Below, in pieces: positions 17,388 to 27,678 of a stretch of 64,000 nt of DNA (positions are counted from its first letter, which is position 1; each line of letters begins with the position of its first letter). The translations under genes and the position numbers were made by a program. The stretch covers positions 434,157-498,156 of the forward strand of contig NZ_LMRP01000002.1 of assembly GCF_001426185.1 (NCBI RefSeq), given 5' to 3'. The DNA is from Rhodococcus sp. Leaf247 (GTDB lineage: Bacteria; Actinomycetota; Actinomycetes; Mycobacteriales; Mycobacteriaceae). The notes under the pieces are model-generated. The model was not told the origin of the DNA. It saw only the letters and a list, made by a program, of their open reading frames with translations, and did no database searches.

Positions 17388-20300
17388 CTACCGCGTCAGG
17401 ACATCAGCTCCCAGGACGGTGACGTGGTCGGCGACCGTCGGCAGCGCGTCGGCACCGTCGTGGACGACGAGCGTCTGCAGATCGTCGAGCGACTCCACGT
17501 CCAGGTTCGTGATCTGCGCCCGACTCACCACGGCGTGCGTCACCCACTCGTCGGCCAGTGCGTCCGTCAGGTCGACGGATTCGTCCAGCCCGACGACTGT
17601 CGCACCCGCCGCCGCCGCGGAGACGATCGCGAACACCGACCAGTCGAGAGCAACGTTCTCGCCCACGGCGATTCGCGATTCGTACGTCACGCCGAAGGAA
17701 TCGGTGGCGACAGCTGCGCCGACAGTTCCGAACGTGATCGTGCGGTCGTCCGTGACCACTGCCGGAGTGTCCTGATCCGGAGACCGAACGCCGTCGGACG
17801 GTGACAGGGGCCCGCCATGGCCCGTCGACCCCGCATCGCCGCGGAGCGCGACGGACCGATCGGATGCGCGTCCGGTGAGCGCAGCACCCACCTTCGCCGC
17901 CGCCCACGTGGCCGCGACGAGCGACGCGGGATCACTCGCCGTCGTCGATACCACGGTTCCGGGGCCCGCGCCGTCCGCGAGCAGCGCTCGAGCGAGGCGA
18001 TTGGATCGCGCGTCCATCTCGGCGTAGCTGACCTCGAGGTCGCCCGCCGCGAACGCGGGGGCACCCGGGTCCGCCTCGACGGACGACGCGATGGACGCCG
18101 CGATCGAGCGCGTCGGAACGCTCGGGCGCATCACGTCCGGACGCGGGTTCGATACGGATACTGCTGCAGCAGAGCCGATGTCGACCGAGCTGATGACGCG
18201 GCCGGGATCGTCGGTGACGGCGTCGAGCACAGCGGAGAACACATCGGCGAACGTCGACACCGTGGCGGCATCGAACAAGTCGGTCGCGTAGGTGAAGAAC
18301 GCCGAGACGTCGTCCCCTACCTGCCGGTGCGGTCGATCCTCCACGGTCAGAGTCAGATCGAACTGCGCCGGGTCGAACGGCGTCTCGAGTTGCTGCACGT
18401 GCAACCCGGACAGGTCGATCTCGGACAGGTCGGTGTTCTGGTAGGCCAACGCGACGCGGAACAGGTCCGCCGAACGCGACGACTCGACAACGTCGACGAC
18501 GGCATCGAACGGGACGTCCGCGTGGGCGAAGGCCGACAGCGCGACGCCTCGGGCGTCGTCGACGAGATCGGTGATCGTGGCGTTCTCGTCGATCCGCAGG
18601 CGCAGCGCCAGTGTGTTCACCAGCATGCCGACCATGGGATCGAGTTCCGCGCTTCCTCGTCCGGCCACCGCGGTCCCGACAGTGATGTCCGACGTACCGC
18701 TGATGCGCGACAAGGCGACCGACAGCGCCGCGTGCACGACCATGAACGGTGTCGCGCGACGTTCGCGAGCCAGGACGCGCACTCGCTCGTACGTCTCCGC
18801 CGGGATCTCGAATCGGACGGACGCACCGATACCCGAGGGCACGGGCGGACGCGGACGATCCTGCGGCAGGGACAATTCTGCCGGCATGCCCGCCAGCGTG
18901 TCCCGCCAGTAGGCGAGCTGACGTGCCGCGAGGGAGTCGTCGTCGGACGGGTCACCGAGCAGATCACGGTGCCACAGAGCGTAATCCGCGTACTGGACGT
19001 CCAACGGCGACCAGGCGGGCAGGACACCCGCCGACCGGGAGGCGAACGCCGTCACGACGTCGACGGTCAGCGGCGCGAGCGAGAATCCGTCCGCGGCGAT
19101 GTGGTGGACGACGACGAGAAGGACGTGATGATCCTCGGCCAACCTGAACAGTCGCACGCGCAGCGGGACCTCGGTGGTGACATCGAAACCGGTCGTGGCG
19201 ACCGCCAGGATGCGGTGCGGCAGGTCGTCGCCCGAGACCGATATCGGTTCGAGGTCGACCTCGTCGATCTCGCGCACGACCTGTCGCCCGTGGCCGTCGA
19301 CGTCCGGGTAGACCGTCCGCAGAGTCTCGTGCCGGGCGATGACGTCCTGCACGGCGGTCCGCAGAGCGTCCACATCCAGAGGTCCACGCAGGCGGAGTCC
19401 GATGGGGAGGTTGTAGTTCGCCGAGTCCGGATCGACTCGGTTGGCGATCCACAGCCGTTGCTGCGCGGGTGCCAGAGGGAGCACCTCCGGGCGCGATATC
19501 GCCGTCGGCCGACGCCGCGACGCACCGTCGACGTCGAGGTTGTTGGCCAGATCGGCCACCGTGGTGGCGTCGAAGATGGTGCGCAGCGGCACCCGGACAC
19601 CCAGAGCGGCACCGATTCTCGCGGCCACGCGGGTGGCGACCAGCGAGTTGCCGCCGAGGGCGAAGAAGTTGTCGTTCAGCCCCACACGCTCGACACCGAG
19701 CAGTTCGGAGAGCACCTCGGCAACGACACGCTGCTCCAACGTGCGTGGTTCGCGGAAGCGGCGCGGATCGACCACCGGATCGGGAAGTGCTGCGCGGTCG
19801 AGCTTTCCGCTGACACCGAGCGGCAGCGCGTCGAGCACGACGACGACGGGAACCATGTACGCGGGGAGCACGCGAGCAGCGTCGGCACGCACCATGTCGG
19901 TGTCCACCGTGACCCCGGGCGCCGGAACGACGTAGGCGACGAGGGTGTCGTCGCGGACGATGGCCACGGCTCGCGCAACCCGGGAGGATGTGGAAACCGC
20001 CGCCTCGACCTCGCCGAGTTCGATCCGCAGTCCCCGCAGCTTGACCTGATGATCGACGCGACCGGCGAACTCGAGTGCACCGTAGTGGTTCCACCGCGCC
20101 AGGTCACCGGTGCGATACATCCGCGCGCCGTCGTGTCCGGGAACCGCGACGAATCTGTCCGCCGTGAGGTCCGGTCGACCGTGATAACCGCGCGCACTCT
20201 GGATTCCGGCGAGGTACAGCTCACCCACCACACCGTCGGGAACGGGGGCCAGAGCGGCGTCGAGCACCAACGCCGAGGTCCCGTCCACCGGAACACCGAT

Positions 20301-23300
20301 GGGGACCGAGGGCGGTTCGCCGCGTCCCACGGGATGAGCCGTGGCGTGCACGGTGAACTCCGTCGGACCGTAGAGGTTGTGGACGTCGATGTCGCAGGTC
20401 TCGCGGAACTCGTCGACGACGGCGCGGCCGAGCGCCTCGCCGGCGAGGAACACGACCCTCAGCGACTTGCAGGCGTAGCTGTCGGCAGCTTCGGTGAAGA
20501 CGGCGAACATCGACGCGACGAACGAGATGGCCGTGATCTTGTGGCGAGCGATGCTGCGCAACAGATACTCCGGGTCGCGGTGCCCGTCGTGCTCCGCGAC
20601 GACGACGGTTCCGCCCACCGCAAGTGCCACGAACATCTCCCAGACGGAGACGTCGAAGGTCATCGGCGTCTTGGCCAGCACCACGTCGTCGGAGGTGATG
20701 GAGAAAGCGTCCGCGAACCAGTCGGTGTGGTGCGCGACGGCGCCGTGGGGAACGGAGACGCCCTTCGGGACACCGGTGGAGCCGGAGGTGAACACGATGT
20801 ACGCGGTGGTGCCCGCGTGGACGGTCCCGAGCCGTTCCTCGTCGGTGAGGGGTCCCGACGGCAGCGACTCGTCCTCGAGCTCCGACAGGAGCACGGCGAG
20901 TGGCCCGCCCACGTCTCCCGCAGTCACGACGCAGACGGGCGCCGTGGCCTCGATGATGGTCTCGATGCGGGCGGTGGGCTGGTCGGGATCGACGGGTACG
21001 TATGCGCCGCCGGCCTCGAGCACGGCGTACACCGCGACGAGGGCGTCGACGGATCGTGGGAGCGCCACGACGACGGCGGACTCCGGTCCGACGCCGCGAC
21101 GGACCAGCGCTCGCGCGACACGGTCGACACGTGCTGCGAACTCGCCGTAGGTGTAGTCGTTCTCGTCGTCGGCGACGGCCCTGGCGTCCGGCGTCTCGAG
21201 CACTCGATCGCGGAACCGGGACAGCACGGTGACCGCGCCGGTAGTCGGCTCCGGCTCGAACCGCCGGACCATGCGGCCGCGTTCGACGTCGCCGACGAGG
21301 TCGATGTCGGCCAGCGCGACGGTCGAGTTCTCGGCCACCGCGTGCGCGACGGCCAGGAAGCGCTCACCGAGAGCGACGGCCGTTTCCTTGTCGAACAGGT
21401 CTGTCGCGTAGCCGATCGTGGCCGCGAGTCCGTCGGGGGCGCCGAGGGGAGTCACCGAGTCCACCAGCGTGAACTGCAGGTCGAACTTCACCACACCGAG
21501 GTCGAACTCCAGCGTCTCGAGGCGTAGATCGGTGAGCTCGAAGTGCGCTTGCCCGAGATTCTGGAACGCCAGCATGACCTGGAAGATGGGGTGCCGCGCA
21601 CGAGATCTCGGCGGATCGACCACCTCGACGAGCCGCTCGAACGGCACGTCGGCATGGGCGAACGCGGCCAGATCCTGCTCCCTCGTGTGAGCGAGGAGTC
21701 GGTCGAAGCTCTGGGTCGTGTCGACGCGTGTGCGCAACGCGAGCGTGTTGACGAACATGCCGATCATGTCGTCGATGGCCGCGTCTCCGCGGCCCGCGAT
21801 CGGCGTGCCGACGGTGATGTCGTCGGTTCCGGAATGCCGCGCCAACACCACGGCGAGGATCGAGTGCACCACCATGAAGAGAGTGGACGAGTTGGCCCGT
21901 GCGACGTCGACGAGACGCGCATGGAGTTCCGGGTCGATGACGAACTGTTCCGTGGCGCCCGCATAGGTGGGCTCGGTCGGGCGCGAACGGTCCCGTGGAA
22001 ACGGCAGCTCGTCCGGAAGATCGGCCAGCGCGCTGAGCCAGTACTGCTCCTGCCGGGCGATGATCGACTCAGGATCGTTCTCGTCGCCGAGGGCGTCGCG
22101 CTGCCACACCGCGTAGTCCGAGTACTGCACCGGAAGCGGTGCCCAGGCGGGGGCGAACCACGCGATCCGCGCGCTGTACGCGGCCATCAGATCGCGGGCC
22201 AAGGGAGCCATCGAAGCGCCGTCCGCCGAGATGTGATTGACGACGACCGCGAGCACGTGGGTGTCGTGCGAGGTGCGGAACAGCGTCGCGGCGACGGGCA
22301 CCTCGACGGTCACGTCGAAGGCGCGGGATGCGAGCTTGGCCACCGCGGCGGGCAGGTCGGACTCGCGGATGTCGACGGGGGTGAGGTCGGGGACGACGGA
22401 CTCCGCCATGCGCGCGATCTGCACGGGTCCCGACGCGCTGTCCGGGTACAGCGAGCGCAGCGACTCGTGCCGGTCGACGACGTCGAGCATCGCCACCTGC
22501 AGGGCGGGGACGTCGAGATCTCCGACGAGCCGGACGGCGAAGGGGATGTTGTACGCGGCGGACGACGGATCGAAGCGGTTGAGGAACCACATGCGCCGCT
22601 GGGCGTAGGACAGAGGCGGCGCATCGACGAGGGACTCCGGGTCGGCGGATGCCGTGGCACGACGGACCAGTGGCGGCCGCGCCGCGACAGCGTCGCCGAA
22701 CTGCAACTTCGCCGCGAGGGCCGACACCGAGGGAGCCTCGAACAAGGTCCGTACGGTCACGGTCGTGTCCAGCGCGGCACCGAGGCGGGCGACGGCCCGC
22801 GTGGCGACGAGCGAATTGCCGCCGAGCGCGAAGAAGTCGTCGTCCCGACCGACACGGTCGACGCCGAGCAGCTCCGCGAACACCGACGCGACGATTTCCT
22901 CGACGGGCATGCTCGGTGCCCGGAATTCGTGCACCTCGATGACGGGCTGGGGCAGCGACGCTCGGTCGATCTTGCCCTGCACCGTCATCGGCAACGCGTC
23001 GAGAACCATCACCGACGAGGGCACCATGTGCGAGGGCAGACTCTGGACGGCGAAGCGGTGGATCTCGTCGCTGTCGACGGTCCGTCCGTCCTCGAGGACG
23101 ACATAGGACGCGAGCGTGACCACGCCTGCCGTCTGACGGTGCGCGACCGTGACCGACGACCGCACGCTCTCGTGCATGGACAGGACTGCGTCGACCTCGC
23201 CGAGCTCGACGCGGATGCCGCGGATCTTGATCTGGAAGTCCGCGCGACCGACGTAGGCGATCTCGCCGTCGGCCGTCCAGCGGACCAGGTCGCCGGTCCG

Positions 23301-25880
23301 GTACATGCGGCTGCCGGCGTCGTACGGGGACGCGACGAAGCGACCCGACGTCACGCCGGGCGCCCGAACGTATCCACGAGCCTGCGAGGGTCCGGCGAGG
23401 TAGAGCTCACCGACGACGCCGGTAGGAACGGGCCGCAGCCACTTGTCCAGCACCAGGCACGACGCACCGCGGACGAGCGTGCCGACCGTGATCGGATCCC
23501 CCGCGGTCATGGCCGTCGACATGTGACTGATCATCGTGATCTCGGTCGGCCCGTACGCGTTGTACATGCGACGACCGGGAGCCCACTTCGCGACCAGATC
23601 GGCGGGGCACGCTTCACCGGCGGTGACGATGTGCCGAACGTGATCGAGACCGATGGAGTCGAGCGACGCGAGGGCGGCCGGCGTGATGGTCATGTGCGTG
23701 ACCCGCTTGTCGGTCACGTAGTCCGCGAGGTCCTCGCCGCCGAAGACGTCCGCCGGTGACACGACCAGGGTGGCGGACCGGGAGAGCGCCGACAGCATCT
23801 CGAACAGGGAAGAGTCGAAGCTCGGCGACGCGAGCGCCAGGATGCGCGAGGTCGGCCGGACCTGCAGGGCGAACTCGATGTGGCGCGTCAGGTTCGCCAC
23901 GCCGCCGTTGCCGACCACGACGCCCTTGGGCAGGCCGGTGGAGCCCGAGGTGTAGATGACCCAGGCGGGAGTGTGCAGGTGGATAGGTCCGAGACGGTGG
24001 GCGTCGGTGACTCTGTCGGGCGAGAACTCGGCCGCGGCCCGGTCGGTCTCGGCCGCGTCGACGGCGATCCACTCGACCGAGTCGGGGAGCAGCGCCGCTC
24101 GACGCGTATCGGACAGACCGATCAGGGCACCCGAGTCGGACACCAGGTGCTGGATGCGCGCGGTGGGAAGCGCGGGATCGATCGGCAGGAACGCTGCGCC
24201 CGTGCGGGCCACCGCCCAGATGCACAGGATCGTGTGCAACGACCGGGGCAACGCCACGGCGACGATGCTCTCGGGACCCACGCCCCGCGAGATCAACATC
24301 CGCGCCATCCGGTTGGCGGACGCGTCGAGCTGTGCGTACGTGATGACGCCCTGCGCCGTGTCGATGGCGACGGCCTCGGGGTCGGTCGCGACGGCGTCGT
24401 CCATGACGTCGACGAGTCGGCGGGGGAAGACGGACGGCGTGCCGCGGGCGGGGACCAGGTTCGACCGCTCCTCGGGCGCGAGCAGCTCGATGTCCAGAAC
24501 GGCGCGGTCGGCGCCGGCCTCGGAGAAGCGGCGCAGGAACGTCAGGAACCGCGACCGGATGTCGTCCACCGCGCGCTGCGAGTACAGGTTCGGGTTGCAC
24601 TCGAGGTCGATCTGGAGCTCGTTGTCCCCGCCGGGCGCCGGGTACAGGTTCATCGCGAGGTCTTCGACCGGCCCGGTCGTGAGCACGTGGTACGACCCGC
24701 GTACCTCGCCCAGCACCATCTCGTTGTCGAACATCATCAGGTTGACCGTCGGACCGAACAACCCACGGGTGTTGGTCAGCTCCCCCGCGTCGCGCCGGAT
24801 GTCCTCGTGGCGATACCGCTGCCGTCGCAGCGCACCGGTGAGTTCGCGCTGCACCGCGTCGACCGTTCCGGCCACGGTGGCGGTGTCGTCGACACGCACG
24901 ACCAGCGGCACGACGTTGGAGACCATGCCGCCGGAACGACGCAGGATGGCACTCGACCGACCCGAAACCGGGAGGGAGAGAACGACATCCGTGGCGCCGG
25001 TCATGCGGGAGACGTACGCGGAGAAGGCTGCGATGGCCAGGGTCGCCGTCGTGGTTCCCAACGAGTCGACACCCTTGGCGAGGGCTTCGGCGACGTCCAC
25101 CGGGGTACGGCCGGACGCGGACCGGCACGGAACGGACACCGGCGCTGCGGTGTCGACGAACGAGACCGCGTCGGGAAGGGACTCGAATTTCTCCGCCCAG
25201 TGACGCCGGTCGTTCTCGAATCGGGTGGACTCGCGGTACGCGACGTCGTCCTGCTGGATGGTGCGCAGATCCTCCGCACGCGTCGGCGTCGGGACCTCAC
25301 CGCGGACCAGGGCCGAGTAGTGGGCTGCGACGTCCCGCAGCAGCGTCATGGCGCCGAAGCCGTCCAGCACGATGTGGTGGATGCGGCAGTACCAGAAGTA
25401 CCGTTCGTCGGCGACGCGGATGAGGTAGGTGACCACCAACCGGTCCTTCACCAGGTCGATCGGGGAGGCGCACTCGTTGCGCATCCACTCGATCGCGGTC
25501 TCCACCGGGGTGGCGTCGTCACGCAGGTCGAGGTGGCGCATCGTGTCGGTGATCGTGAGGTCCACCACCTGTTCCGGCACACCGTCGGTCTCGACGATCC
25601 GGACGAAGCCCGAGCCGAACCTGGTGCCGACGGCGATCATCGCCGCTTCGAGGGCGTCACCGTCGACCGGGCCGTTCAGATCGACGTAGTGAGCGATGGA
25701 GACCGGAACTGTGCCGGAGAGCTGCTGGGCGAACCAGATGCCGCGCTGCGCGGCGGTCAACGGGATGGGCTGGAGAGCCGTCGGATCGGTCGCGTCCGGT
25801 GTACCGACGTTCGAGTCGGGTGCGACAACCTCGATGTCGGACGACTGCACGGACTGGACCTCCGACTCCACTGGCGGCAC
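17388..25880 (-). CDS. Two-module NRPS (NRPS-A), C-A-T-C-A-T-C-A*, no termination domain
   Basis: A 2830-aa nonribosomal peptide synthetase. Domains: EntF-like C (about 38-480, HHIVLDG at 168-174), A (495-985, TSGSTG at 644), T (phosphopantetheine Ser1023), C (1085-1530, motif NHISADG at 1215), A (1555-2040, TSGSTG at 1698), T (Ser2079), C (2120-2560, HHIAADG at 2259) and a truncated A-like domain (2585-2830). No TE, reductase or epimerase is present, so the chain must pass to another enzyme through the last C domain. The start is a GTG (25878-25880) with only a weak ribosome binding site. The gene is divergent from WS/DGAT paralogue 4 and is a paralogue of NRPS-B in both domain order and sequence. 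Confidence 0.9.
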   Translation of the reverse strand: MPPVESEVQSVQSSDIEVVAPDSNVGTPDATDPTALQPIPLTAAQRGIWFAQQLSGTVPVSIAHYVDLNGPVDGDALEAAMIAVGTRFGSGFVRIVETDGVPEQVVDLTITDTMRHLDLRDDATPVETAIEWMRNECASPIDLVKDRLVVTYLIRVADERYFWYCRIHHIVLDGFGAMTLLRDVAAHYSALVRGEVPTPTRAEDLRTIQQDDVAYRESTRFENDRRHWAEKFESLPDAVSFVDTAAPVSVPCRSASGRTPVDVAEALAKGVDSLGTTTATLAIAAFSAYVSRMTGATDVVLSLPVSGRSSAILRRSGGMVSNVVPLVVRVDDTATVAGTVDAVQRELTGALRRQRYRHEDIRRDAGELTNTRGLFGPTVNLMMFDNEMVLGEVRGSYHVLTTGPVEDLAMNLYPAPGGDNELQIDLECNPNLYSQRAVDDIRSRFLTFLRRFSEAGADRAVLDIELLAPEERSNLVPARGTPSVFPRRLVDVMDDAVATDPEAVAIDTAQGVITYAQLDASANRMARMLISRGVGPESIVAVALPRSLHTILCIWAVARTGAAFLPIDPALPTARIQHLVSDSGALIGLSDTRRAALLPDSVEWIAVDAAETDRAAAEFSPDRVTDAHRLGPIHLHTPAWVIYTSGSTGLPKGVVVGNGGVANLTRHIEFALQVRPTSRILALASPSFDSSLFEMLSALSRSATLVVSPADVFGGEDLADYVTDKRVTHMTITPAALASLDSIGLDHVRHIVTAGEACPADLVAKWAPGRRMYNAYGPTEITMISHMSTAMTAGDPITVGTLVRGASCLVLDKWLRPVPTGVVGELYLAGPSQARGYVRAPGVTSGRFVASPYDAGSRMYRTGDLVRWTADGEIAYVGRADFQIKIRGIRVELGEVDAVLSMHESVRSSVTVAHRQTAGVVTLASYVVLEDGRTVDSDEIHRFAVQSLPSHMVPSSVMVLDALPMTVQGKIDRASLPQPVIEVHEFRAPSMPVEEIVASVFAELLGVDRVGRDDDFFALGGNSLVATRAVARLGAALDTTVTVRTLFEAPSVSALAAKLQFGDAVAARPPLVRRATASADPESLVDAPPLSYAQRRMWFLNRFDPSSAAYNIPFAVRLVGDLDVPALQVAMLDVVDRHESLRSLYPDSASGPVQIARMAESVVPDLTPVDIRESDLPAAVAKLASRAFDVTVEVPVAATLFRTSHDTHVLAVVVNHISADGASMAPLARDLMAAYSARIAWFAPAWAPLPVQYSDYAVWQRDALGDENDPESIIARQEQYWLSALADLPDELPFPRDRSRPTEPTYAGATEQFVIDPELHARLVDVARANSSTLFMVVHSILAVVLARHSGTDDITVGTPIAGRGDAAIDDMIGMFVNTLALRTRVDTTQSFDRLLAHTREQDLAAFAHADVPFERLVEVVDPPRSRARHPIFQVMLAFQNLGQAHFELTDLRLETLEFDLGVVKFDLQFTLVDSVTPLGAPDGLAATIGYATDLFDKETAVALGERFLAVAHAVAENSTVALADIDLVGDVERGRMVRRFEPEPTTGAVTVLSRFRDRVLETPDARAVADDENDYTYGEFAARVDRVARALVRRGVGPESAVVVALPRSVDALVAVYAVLEAGGAYVPVDPDQPTARIETIIEATAPVCVVTAGDVGGPLAVLLSELEDESLPSGPLTDEERLGTVHAGTTAYIVFTSGSTGVPKGVSVPHGAVAHHTDWFADAFSITSDDVVLAKTPMTFDVSVWEMFVALAVGGTVVVAEHDGHRDPEYLLRSIARHKITAISFVASMFAVFTEAADSYACKSLRVVFLAGEALGRAVVDEFRETCDIDVHNLYGPTEFTVHATAHPVGRGEPPSVPIGVPVDGTSALVLDAALAPVPDGVVGELYLAGIQSARGYHGRPDLTADRFVAVPGHDGARMYRTGDLARWNHYGALEFAGRVDHQVKLRGLRIELGEVEAAVSTSSRVARAVAIVRDDTLVAYVVPAPGVTVDTDMVRADAARVLPAYMVPVVVVLDALPLGVSGKLDRAALPDPVVDPRRFREPRTLEQRVVAEVLSELLGVERVGLNDNFFALGGNSLVATRVAARIGAALGVRVPLRTIFDATTVADLANNLDVDGASRRRPTAISRPEVLPLAPAQQRLWIANRVDPDSANYNLPIGLRLRGPLDVDALRTAVQDVIARHETLRTVYPDVDGHGRQVVREIDEVDLEPISVSGDDLPHRILAVATTGFDVTTEVPLRVRLFRLAEDHHVLLVVVHHIAADGFSLAPLTVDVVTAFASRSAGVLPAWSPLDVQYADYALWHRDLLGDPSDDDSLAARQLAYWRDTLAGMPAELSLPQDRPRPPVPSGIGASVRFEIPAETYERVRVLARERRATPFMVVHAALSVALSRISGTSDITVGTAVAGRGSAELDPMVGMLVNTLALRLRIDENATITDLVDDARGVALSAFAHADVPFDAVVDVVESSRSADLFRVALAYQNTDLSEIDLSGLHVQQLETPFDPAQFDLTLTVEDRPHRQVGDDVSAFFTYATDLFDAATVSTFADVFSAVLDAVTDDPGRVISSVDIGSAAAVSVSNPRPDVMRPSVPTRSIAASIASSVEADPGAPAFAAGDLEVSYAEMDARSNRLARALLADGAGPGTVVSTTASDPASLVAATWAAAKVGAALTGRASDRSVALRGDAGSTGHGGPLSPSDGVRSPDQDTPAVVTDDRTITFGTVGAAVATDSFGVTYESRIAVGENVALDWSVFAIVSAAAAGATVVGLDESVDLTDALADEWVTHAVVSRAQITNLDVESLDDLQTLVVHDGADALPTVADHVTVLGADVLTR
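17391..19532 (-). other. NRPS-A terminal C domain plus truncated A-like domain (A*)
   Basis: The C domain (HHIAADG) is intact. The following 246 residues (17391-18128) start like an A domain ([20 protein letters not shown]) but have no TSGSTG-type motif, no YGPTE motif, no C-terminal subdomain and no carrier domain. The protein ends at a point equivalent to the GEA (A4/A5) region. Confidence 0.75.
19533..22700 (-). other. NRPS-A module 2: C-A-T
   Basis: LCL-type condensation domain whose core motif is NHISADG, with Asn replacing the first His; the catalytic second His is kept. A-domain pocket read by eye: D-V-W-S-F-A-L-V-H-K. It resembles the Ser-type framework of EntF (D-V-W-H-F-S-L-V-D-K) but differs at 278, 301 and 331, so the substrate is uncertain. 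Confidence 0.65.
22701..25880 (-). other. NRPS-A module 1: C(EntF-like)-A-T
   Basis: The C domain shares [24 protein letters not shown] and [10 protein letters not shown] with the EntF/acyl-starter type, so its donor is probably an aryl or acyl group on a separate carrier. Pocket residues read by eye for the A domain are D-S-F-T-V-A-A-M-I-K. T278, V299, A301 and A322 agree with the Phe-type code, so an aromatic or hydrophobic residue is the tentative prediction. Confidence 0.7.
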
Positions 25881-26224
25881 GCTGTTCGCGCCGCACGTTT
25901 CCCGCGAGGGCCCGCGACCTGTCGCCGTGTGATCCCTCGTGATCGGTCCTCGTTCCGGTTACTCAGTCTTTCACAGACCGCAAAACCTCGACAAGGTGAA
26001 CAGTCTGCACACCCGACCCGTTCGTGACGCCCGATACGGTCGACCGGACCCTACGACACGGCGATTGTCGATGGTGTCACCGTTTCGACGCCGACCGAGA
26101 CTTTACACAGGTACAAACCGGTCGTTCCGGGATACAGCACCGAATACGGACCAGCTCTCACCCATATTCCACAAATATCGTTGCTGCAGCACCAGAATCG
26201 ATGCGACCCGTCCCAGGAGACTGC
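25881..26224. promoter_or_regulatory. Divergent promoter region between NRPS-A and WS/DGAT paralogue 4
   Basis: A 344-base stretch without a supported gene. It is locally AT-richer than its surroundings. It contains the palindrome ATATT-CCACA-AATAT at 26164-26178, 46 nt before the acyltransferase start. It should hold promoters for both divergent genes. No -35/-10 pair was convincing enough to place. Confidence 0.45.
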
Positions 26225-27640
26225 GTGAACACATTCCGGCGTTCGACCAGGCGGCCCGCTCCGCGAGGCCGTCCCATGACCTCGCGAGACGCACTGAACC
26301 TGTATCTCGAGACCACCCACACCTCGGCCATCCTCATCCACGCCTTCGTCGTCGATGTCGCGGCCGGGACCGGCCCGGGCATTCGTAACCATCAGGACGC
26401 CGTCGACTACGCCCGGTCGATCGTCCACCTCGATCCGATCTTCCGGCAGAAACTCCACCGGTATCCGAGGGACGTGCACTATCCGTTCTGGGTGGACGAC
26501 CCGACGACGGACGTCGGCTCCCACGTGTTCGTCACCACCCAGCAACCGGGTGAGACCGACATCGTCCGCCGCCGGACCGTGGAACTGTCCCGTGAGTTCT
26601 TCGACTTCCGCACCGGCCCCGCCTGGCAGCTCCACTTCCTCGTCGACCTGCACGGTGTCGACGGCGTTCCCGACGGGGGAACGGTCATGATCGCGAAGTT
26701 CCACCACAGCGCGATCGACGGCGTGAGCGCGTCCGACCTCATCTCCCGGATGCTGTCGCCGACCCCCGCCGAGCCGAGGCCGTCCGCCCCGGAGGTTCCC
26801 GCCCCGTCGACGCCGCGCGCGCTGGCCGCCGTCCCGAAGGATCTGGTACTCCTGGGCGCGACCGCACTCCGCTGGGCCACCAGGAAACGCCCGACCGCCC
26901 CCGTACCACGGCCGGCCGCACCCGGGGCGGTGCCGGCCACACGCTTCAACGGCGACATCGAACCCGACATGGCTTGGGACCTGACCTGGTTCGATCTCGA
27001 CCGCATCCGCCGCATCAAGGCCGGCTACGCCGAGACGACCGTCAACGACCTCATGACCGCCATCATCTCGCTGGCCCTGTCCTCGTATCTGGACGAGCAC
27101 GGCGAACTGCCCGAGGCGAGTCTGTCGATCTCGATGCCGATGAGCACCCGCTCCCTCACCGATGCCTCCACCGCGAACCAGCTGACCCCGATGACGGTGG
27201 ATCTGCACACCGACATCCCCGACGCGGGACAGCGACTCCATGCGATCCACGCGTCGTTGATCGACGCGAAGGAGGCCGTGGTCCGCTCCGCCTCACGGAC
27301 CGGCCCACCGCATCCGTTGACCGCCATGCCGTCGGTCGTCGTCCCGATCGTCGGTGCCCTCAGCCCGACCCCTCCCGAGAAGCCGACGACCTCACCGACC
27401 ACGACCATGCTGAGCAACGTCAGCTACGGGCGGGGTCCGCTCGAACTGCTGGGCGCACCCGTCGTCGGCTGCTACGGCGTCCTCCCCGCGGTGCGGGGCG
27501 TCCACCTCACCCACTCCGTGCGGTCGGTCGGATCGTCCATCTCGATGTCCGTCGCCTCGAACGCTCGCGCGATGCCCGACATCGAGCACTACATGTCCCT
27601 GATCCGCGAGGCCGTCGACCGCCTCGAGCGCGAGGCCTGA
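26225..27640 (+). CDS. WS/DGAT-family O-acyltransferase, paralogue 4
   Basis: A 471-aa acyltransferase inserted between two NRPS genes of opposite strand. The catalytic motif HHSAIDGVS is intact (His160, His161, Asp165). The N-terminal RDALNLYLETTHTSAILIH and C-terminal NVSYGRGPLELLGAPVVGCY blocks match its paralogues. The GTG at 26225 is chosen because AGGAGA lies 4 nt upstream, giving a length and N-terminus like the other copies. An ATG at 26201 and a longer frame from 26024 are less likely. Its position inside the NRPS block is the strongest hint that these acyltransferases act in the same pathway. Confidence 0.88.
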   Translation: MNTFRRSTRRPAPRGRPMTSRDALNLYLETTHTSAILIHAFVVDVAAGTGPGIRNHQDAVDYARSIVHLDPIFRQKLHRYPRDVHYPFWVDDPTTDVGSHVFVTTQQPGETDIVRRRTVELSREFFDFRTGPAWQLHFLVDLHGVDGVPDGGTVMIAKFHHSAIDGVSASDLISRMLSPTPAEPRPSAPEVPAPSTPRALAAVPKDLVLLGATALRWATRKRPTAPVPRPAAPGAVPATRFNGDIEPDMAWDLTWFDLDRIRRIKAGYAETTVNDLMTAIISLALSSYLDEHGELPEASLSISMPMSTRSLTDASTANQLTPMTVDLHTDIPDAGQRLHAIHASLIDAKEAVVRSASRTGPPHPLTAMPSVVVPIVGALSPTPPEKPTTSPTTTMLSNVSYGRGPLELLGAPVVGCYGVLPAVRGVHLTHSVRSVGSSISMSVASNARAMPDIEHYMSLIREAVDRLEREA

Positions 27641-27673
27641 CCGGTCACCGCAGCGTGTTGCTGTGGTGACCGG
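27641..27673. terminator. Bidirectional hairpin terminator between convergent genes
   Basis: Arms CCGGTCACCGCAGC (27641-27654) and GCTGTGGTGACCGG (27660-27673) pair over 14 positions, with one G-T pairing, around a GTGTT loop. It fills almost the whole 38-nt gap between WS/DGAT paralogue 4 and the giant NRPS and could end transcription in both directions. Confidence 0.75.
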
Positions 27674-27678
27674 CGTCG

